Shown: positions 59,477 to 64,000 of the stretch, in pieces | How positions within the stretch are numbered: position 1 is the first letter of the stretch | Layout of the letters: each line of letters begins with the position of its first letter | Assembly (NCBI GenBank): GCA_029641185.1 | Contig: JAPWGK010000006.1 | Coordinates: 1,178,001-1,242,000, forward strand | DNA length: 64,000 bases | Direction: 5' to 3' | Source of the DNA: Pseudofabraea citricarpa | Lineage: Eukaryota > Ascomycota > Leotiomycetes > Helotiales > Dermateaceae | Notes under the pieces: generated by a model | The model's database searches: none | Told to the model about the DNA's origin: nothing | What the model saw: the letters and a program-made list of their open reading frames with translations, nothing else | Made by a program: the position numbers and the translations under genes

Positions 59477-59944
59477 AATGTAATGTTACACTTCAAGTAT
59501 GGGTTTCTGATACGGGATATGTAGAGACGTATCGCAGGAAAGGTCATGTAAACTTGGCCATTAAGTGAGCAATTCCAAAGGAATGTACATTGGGTATACG
59601 TTTCTTACAATACGGCGGGAGCATTTGAGCTTCTTTGCAAGGGTGTGCATCTGTACTACACCTAGTTTGTAAGGTGACAATAGCCAGCTGCTATCTCCTT
59701 ATCTCAACAGGGTTATGGACCGGTTGGACCAACGTTCAGTGGTCGACAGCAATAGCTTTGTCAGCAATTATGCAGTAATCACCAAATTAGATATTGAACG
59801 CAACTGATAGAGTGTCGCTGGCTGGCTTGTCAAAGGCAAATTTAATGATTTTGTATAAGTGAAAGGAATCTTTGAAAATGCAGATAGAATTTTGGGTATT
59901 TGAAAATCCAATCTCACGGGGACAAAACATGGATGTAATTGATT
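59477..59944. other. Spacer between ABC transporter start and COG1 end
   Basis: 468 bp, promoter side of the transporter and 3' side of COG1 (both -). No gene seen. Confidence 0.45.
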
Positions 59945-62383
59945 CTACGCTAACAATCCAAACAGAAGGCTAGTCCTCTTCCAGTACTCGTTGGCACCTT
60001 GTTCCAATCGTGACTTGGACAAAGCCTCGAGATTGGCAAGCTGGACCACTCTTCCTTCTAATTGCTGGAAATCAGTATCATTAGCCGCACTAGACGTGCC
60101 CAGACAGCAGCGTAAGAGTGATAAATCGAAGAACGCCTGGATTAATAATTCCTTCTGGTGTGCTGGATTCGCCTGCTTTACTTTGGCCTGTTGTACTTCT
60201 TCAGTCGCCTCGGCATCCTCAACATCTGCACCAGGTTTTTCTTCGCCTATTGTGGCTACATCATCCGGCTTATCACTGGCAGAGCTACTAACTTGCTTGT
60301 CTAAAGCCTCGCTCCATCTTTTTGCAATGTTTTGTTGGATGTGTTGTTTTAGCAAGACAGTTGCACTAGAACTCCATAGGTCGCTTCCAGCTGTAGCCAT
60401 ATCTCTAGACAGAGCATGGAGAAATTTAAACGTGCTCGGTGATGGCTGGACTGGAAGTTCCGGGGTACCCTCCCAAAGAGCCCTCCCAGCTACACGTTTC
60501 CTCGCCAAACTTTTTGAGAAACCTTCGATAGAATTTGATGAAACGCTCAAGGACAAGTGTTGGTGAAGTGAAGGGGTTATGGATAATCCGAATGCCCTCA
60601 AGGACTCGTCATTAGGTAGCGATGAGCGAATTTCTCGAAGTATCCGGATGATGTAGATGGAAATGTCGCCAATGTACGCACTCTCTTTTTGTGCTGCTAG
60701 TAGAGATACAAACTTCGCGTCTAATTCCCCAAATGATTTTTCTAGGCTCAAATGTAGGCGTTCCCTCAACATCTGGGGGTCTTCATGGCTGAGAAGTGTA
60801 TCGCGGGATTCCAGGCTAAGGTCATCATCAATATCTTCCAGGTCATCGTCCCACCTCTGACTCTTTAGTTGGTCCAGAATGGTTGAAATCTCATCAATGA
60901 GATGTCGCCATGTTTGGTAACCATTTACTGCCTTTGAGACCGCATCGTTCTTCCCGTTCGTGCGAGCCAAAATACTCTGCTTGAACAACTGGGCACCGTT
61001 ACTGATTTCCACTTCAAGAATTGTTCCATCCCATAAACTCTGGTTTCTATCCGTGACTCCATGCTGCCATGCTCCCAACGTACCCTCGATTTCGGTGCCG
61101 ACAAGATGGAGCTTGGCAACTCTCGCTTCAAGAAGCTCAACCATACGTTGGTTGATCACTCCTCGTAAGCCGTCGAGAACGACTGATGGATCAAATCCTC
61201 GAGCTTTGCCTCCGTCCTTAATCCAGACATCCAAGGTTTTTCTCCGTAACTCAACAACAGCTTTGAAATCCACAATCCTTTGTAGTGTTTTCCCAAATCC
61301 TGCTAACAAGACTTTCGAAGCCTCTTTTGCCCAGCCCCGGAGTGTTTCTACTGCCTGGGGTCCTTCGAGGTCGTCATGTCGAACATATGGAGTGAAGTTT
61401 GAAATTTCCTCTCCAAACCATTTCTCGCACACATCCAGCCTCAGTCCCTCTAATTCCCTAATCGAACCATCTTCTAATAAGTGTTTAGACTTCAACGCAG
61501 CTAGCCCTTCCGCCAATCGTCTTGGAACTAACGCTTGTACATCCAGTAAGGTTCTTGTATAAAGCCGCAAAGCCTTAAGTATCCCATGGCCAGCGCCTTT
61601 TTCCGCATCGTCTTCAAAAGCAAGTGACATGGCAGCGCCTCGAACTTTCAAGAGGTGTCTCAGAACATCCTTTGCCCCCAAGCTTTTGGCAAGGCTATAA
61701 GCACAAAGGGCTTGAAGTAGATCCTCTCGTTCCTGGAGGTCTGTGGAATCGCCTGACTCTCCACCAACCCTTTCCAGTGTTCTGTCAATGGCCCTTAGCA
61801 GACGACCATGCAATTTGCGAACCTTCTCCCTAGCCTCATCAAGCATCTCTCTTTCCTCCTTTCTCCCATTTGAGGTGGGACCACTCAAGCCCTTTACTAA
61901 TAAACGACTCAAAACATGTACTTTTGCGGCGACTACCAGATTCTTCCCTCTGCCCGTGTTGACATTGGTCGCTCCTTTCCTCAATAAACCACTAACAATG
62001 ACTCCGCACATTTCCAAGACTTTCATTTTAGCTATCCAACCCATCTCTTCTCGTTGAGCCTTCATGCTGCCGTCGTATCTCTCTTTCTCCAGTCTTCCTA
62101 GACCACCAATCATTTCACCAATTATAGCACGGCCACAGCCCTTTCCGACCTTCGCGAGATTATCTTCCACTCCAGAAACATCTTCTCTCATCTGCAGTAT
62201 TGTCTCGGCGGTACCGAGTAGCTGTCGGTAGCTACCGCCGACCAATATTCGTAGTCGTTCATTCTTGTCATCAAGCGCGCTTGTTAGAGACCGATGAAAC
62301 TGTCGAACTTGAGGAAGTGGATGGTGGAAAGCCTCGGAGGCAGAGAGCGTAGTTGAAGGGTCTAGAGTCTTTGCAGTGGCCAT
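59945..62383 (-). CDS. COG1: Conserved oligomeric Golgi complex subunit 1
   Basis: Subunit of the COG tether that captures retrograde vesicles at the Golgi. Single exon, 812 residues. The N-terminal Vps51-like segment HHPLPQVRQFHRSLTSAL, then LVGGSYRQLLGTAETILQMR and DVSGVEDNLAKVGKGCGRAI, is a well-conserved Cog1 block (residues ~20-95). The rest is helical with few conserved motifs, including LQALCAYSLAKSLGAKDVLRHLL near 230 and a helical C-terminus. A charged low-complexity insert (DVEDAEATEEVQQAKVKQAN) lies near residue 730. Divergent from the GH127-like gene. Confidence 0.9.
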   Translation of the reverse strand: MATAKTLDPSTTLSASEAFHHPLPQVRQFHRSLTSALDDKNERLRILVGGSYRQLLGTAETILQMREDVSGVEDNLAKVGKGCGRAIIGEMIGGLGRLEKERYDGSMKAQREEMGWIAKMKVLEMCGVIVSGLLRKGATNVNTGRGKNLVVAAKVHVLSRLLVKGLSGPTSNGRKEEREMLDEAREKVRKLHGRLLRAIDRTLERVGGESGDSTDLQEREDLLQALCAYSLAKSLGAKDVLRHLLKVRGAAMSLAFEDDAEKGAGHGILKALRLYTRTLLDVQALVPRRLAEGLAALKSKHLLEDGSIRELEGLRLDVCEKWFGEEISNFTPYVRHDDLEGPQAVETLRGWAKEASKVLLAGFGKTLQRIVDFKAVVELRRKTLDVWIKDGGKARGFDPSVVLDGLRGVINQRMVELLEARVAKLHLVGTEIEGTLGAWQHGVTDRNQSLWDGTILEVEISNGAQLFKQSILARTNGKNDAVSKAVNGYQTWRHLIDEISTILDQLKSQRWDDDLEDIDDDLSLESRDTLLSHEDPQMLRERLHLSLEKSFGELDAKFVSLLAAQKESAYIGDISIYIIRILREIRSSLPNDESLRAFGLSITPSLHQHLSLSVSSNSIEGFSKSLARKRVAGRALWEGTPELPVQPSPSTFKFLHALSRDMATAGSDLWSSSATVLLKQHIQQNIAKRWSEALDKQVSSSASDKPDDVATIGEEKPGADVEDAEATEEVQQAKVKQANPAHQKELLIQAFFDLSLLRCCLGTSSAANDTDFQQLEGRVVQLANLEALSKSRLEQGANEYWKRTSLLFGLLA

Positions 62384-62869
62384 TGTGAGTGTTCAAGGCT
62401 GTGGATGTTCGTGGGATTGACTCGGAGAAAATCAATTGATGGAAGAAATTCAAACACGGTATAGTTGGGCCATCACCAGCACTAATCTTAAAATTGACTC
62501 GAAAGCGGCAGCTTGCAGTTGAATGCTTATGATCTCTTGTTCGACGCTCAGGACAAATGTAGAGGAGCAATCCAACGTGGCCCGTGTTACGCACTAGTCA
62601 CAAGGCTGAGAGGCGAGGCTGAACCCCAGGTCCTCGTCCTGCTCGCTTACCCCACTTTCAGGACTGACCATCCTCGCGGAATCCCCTTCCTTCTCACCTT
62701 CTACTTTCAGTCTGATCTTCAATCCCAATATTAAATGCCGGCCTCGTAATGCATTTAGGCTTTTGTGGACATTTATATAAAAGCATGCCTCATGCTGGTC
62801 AGAGGCCGTGTTCACTTGAGCCCGTAATTCTGGCCTCGCTAGCCACGAAGTGAGACTCCTCAAAGGAAA
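62384..62869. promoter_or_regulatory. Divergent promoter region between COG1 and the GH127-like gene
   Basis: 486 bp with no supported gene. A TATA-like ATTTATATAAAA lies at 62769-62780, about 90 bases upstream of the signal-peptide ATG at 62870, and is a good candidate promoter element for the secreted enzyme gene. Confidence 0.5.
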
Positions 62870-64000
62870 ATGTTTTTCTCTCGCATCAGCATTGCGATCG
62901 CCTCAATCTTGCCGACCCAAGTGTTATTGAAGCCAGAGAGTGCATGTCCGTGATACTCGTCTTCAACTATTCGCGTATCTAACAATTGATAGTGCTTCCC
63001 TTCGTCTTCAATCCGCTTCCGCTAGGATCTATCAAACCCCAAGGATGGATCCGAGACCAAATGGAACTCATGGCAGAGGGCCTCGCCGGCCATCAATTTG
63101 AATTCTATCGTTTTGTCAAGGACAGCTCTTGGACTGGTGGAGATCAAGAATATTCTACACTAAATGAAGCCTGGCCATATTGGTTCAATGGTATAGTCCC
63201 TCTAGCTTATGGATTGGATGACGACCGATTGAAGCAACAAGTCCATCAAGCTGTGGACTATATTCTGTCGAATCAGTACGAAGATGGATGGATTGGTCCG
63301 GAAAGCACACCACAAACCAGGATGTTGTGGCCCCGAACTCTGGTTATGATGGGCCTGACACAATATCTTGAAGCCGAGCCTGATCAAATCTCATACGTTC
63401 TACCAAAAATATATAAATTCATGGAATTGGTTCATTCGATGCTAGCAGATGATTACCTGGGTTATTTAGGAAGACCAGACAGTAAATTCGACTACCACTG
63501 GGGCATCACTCGATCTCAAGATATGATTATCTCTCTTCAATGGCTCTACGATAATCACCCTCAAGGCAATGAGAATCTTCTTCTGGAAATCATGACTTTT
63601 TACAATGAAAAGGCATGGGACTGGGCATACTTTTACAGTGATGATGTATTCCCAAAGGAAGATTTAGACATCGTCCCTCCACTGAACGATGACCTATTTT
63701 GGTATTTCCATGGCGTGAACTCAGCAATGGGACTGAAAGCAGGCGCGGTAGTTCGCAGGTTAACACACAACGAGAGTTTGGCGCAAACAACTCGTAGAGG
63801 TATTGACTGGACATTCTTGTATCACGGTTCACCATCGGGGTCAATTATCGGTACGTGGCAATTCCTTTTTGGTCTAGAGAATTAGCTTAGGCGTTATAAT
63901 ATGTCAAAGATTCCATCGACTTCGTAAAATATGCTAATAACCAAGAAAGGCGACGAACCTTGGTCAGGATTGTCTCCTTCTAGAGGCTCTGAGCTATGTA
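62870..64000 (+). CDS. GH127-like (DUF1680-type) secreted glycosidase, 5' part, runs off window end
   Basis: Six-hairpin glycosidase of the beta-L-arabinofuranosidase/DUF1680 type. A short first exon from 62870 encodes a hydrophobic leader (FFSRISIAIASILPTQVLL) and an intron with a TCTAAC branch site ends at 62992; the donor (GTCCGT at 62946) is poor, so this exon is tentative. The following exon is firm: PLPLGSIKPQGWIRDQMELM, WTGGDQEYSTLNEAWPYWFN, PLAYGLDDDRLKQQVHQAVD, MLWPRTLVMMGLTQYLEA and VNSAMGLKAGAVVRRL. An intron at about 63846-63948 (GTACGT...GAAAG) leads to GDEPWSGLSPSRGSEL, as expected. Catalytic Cys/Glu residues lie beyond the window, so activity cannot be judged. Likely acts on plant or fungal cell-wall polysaccharide; substrate unknown. 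Confidence 0.83.

Noticed and set aside
54183..64000. Transporter, SDR, glycosidase and phosphoesterase as a biosynthetic gene cluster
   Set aside because: No backbone enzyme or pathway regulator is present, and the interval includes housekeeping COG1.

Overview
The window is nuclear DNA of a filamentous ascomycete (Pezizomycotina; gene content and protein style fit Leotiomycetes, but that placement is inference). Genes are separate transcription units on both strands with short introns (about 45-80 bp, GT-AG, clear CTAAC/CTNAC branch sites just before the acceptors). Most spacers are 0.1-1.1 kb. There is no operon, rRNA, convincing tRNA, intact transposon or CRISPR.

Layout. 1-10.6 kb: a partial ALE1-type lysophospholipid acyltransferase (-), VPS45 (+), an FAD amine-oxidase-like protein (-) and the DNA-repair enzyme TDP1 (+), here split by eight introns. 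10.6-21.9 kb: an 11.3 kb gene-free tract full of micro- and minisatellites and copies of a TACAGTACAGTA-type motif; its last ~3 kb is strongly pyrimidine-rich on the + strand. It leads into a WOPR-domain (Gti1/Pac2) transcription factor of the Wor1/Ryp1/Sge1 type at 21.9-23.3 kb, followed by another 4.2 kb without genes. This is the outstanding feature: a master developmental/virulence-type regulator alone in a ~17 kb gene-poor island, resembling the very long upstream region and 5' leader known for Candida WOR1.

27.5-50 kb returns to ordinary dense housekeeping genes: cardiolipin synthase (+), an unrecognised Q/P-rich protein (-), mitochondrial tRNA-modifying MTO1 (-), an SLP1-like SUN protein (-), a Kap122/importin-13 karyopherin (-), Xaa-Pro aminopeptidase P (+), a FUN14-family mitochondrial membrane protein (-), PLP synthase PDX1/SNZ (+), homoserine kinase THR1 (+, with a 16-nt first coding exon) and the centromeric histone CENP-A (-).

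50-64 kb: a Derlin (+), a short-chain dehydrogenase (-), a truncated metallophosphoesterase remnant (+), a full-length ABCC-type ABC transporter (-), COG1 of the Golgi tethering complex (-), and the 5' part of a GH127-like secreted glycosidase (+) running off the end.

Functional themes are membrane traffic (VPS45, COG1, Derlin, SLP1), mitochondrial biology (CRD1, MTO1, FUN14, possibly one form of AMPP) and chromosome biology (TDP1, CENP-A). These are chance neighbours rather than a pathway; no biosynthetic gene cluster is evident. Exon borders were read by eye from splice consensus, reading-frame continuity and remembered family motifs, without alignment or RNA evidence.
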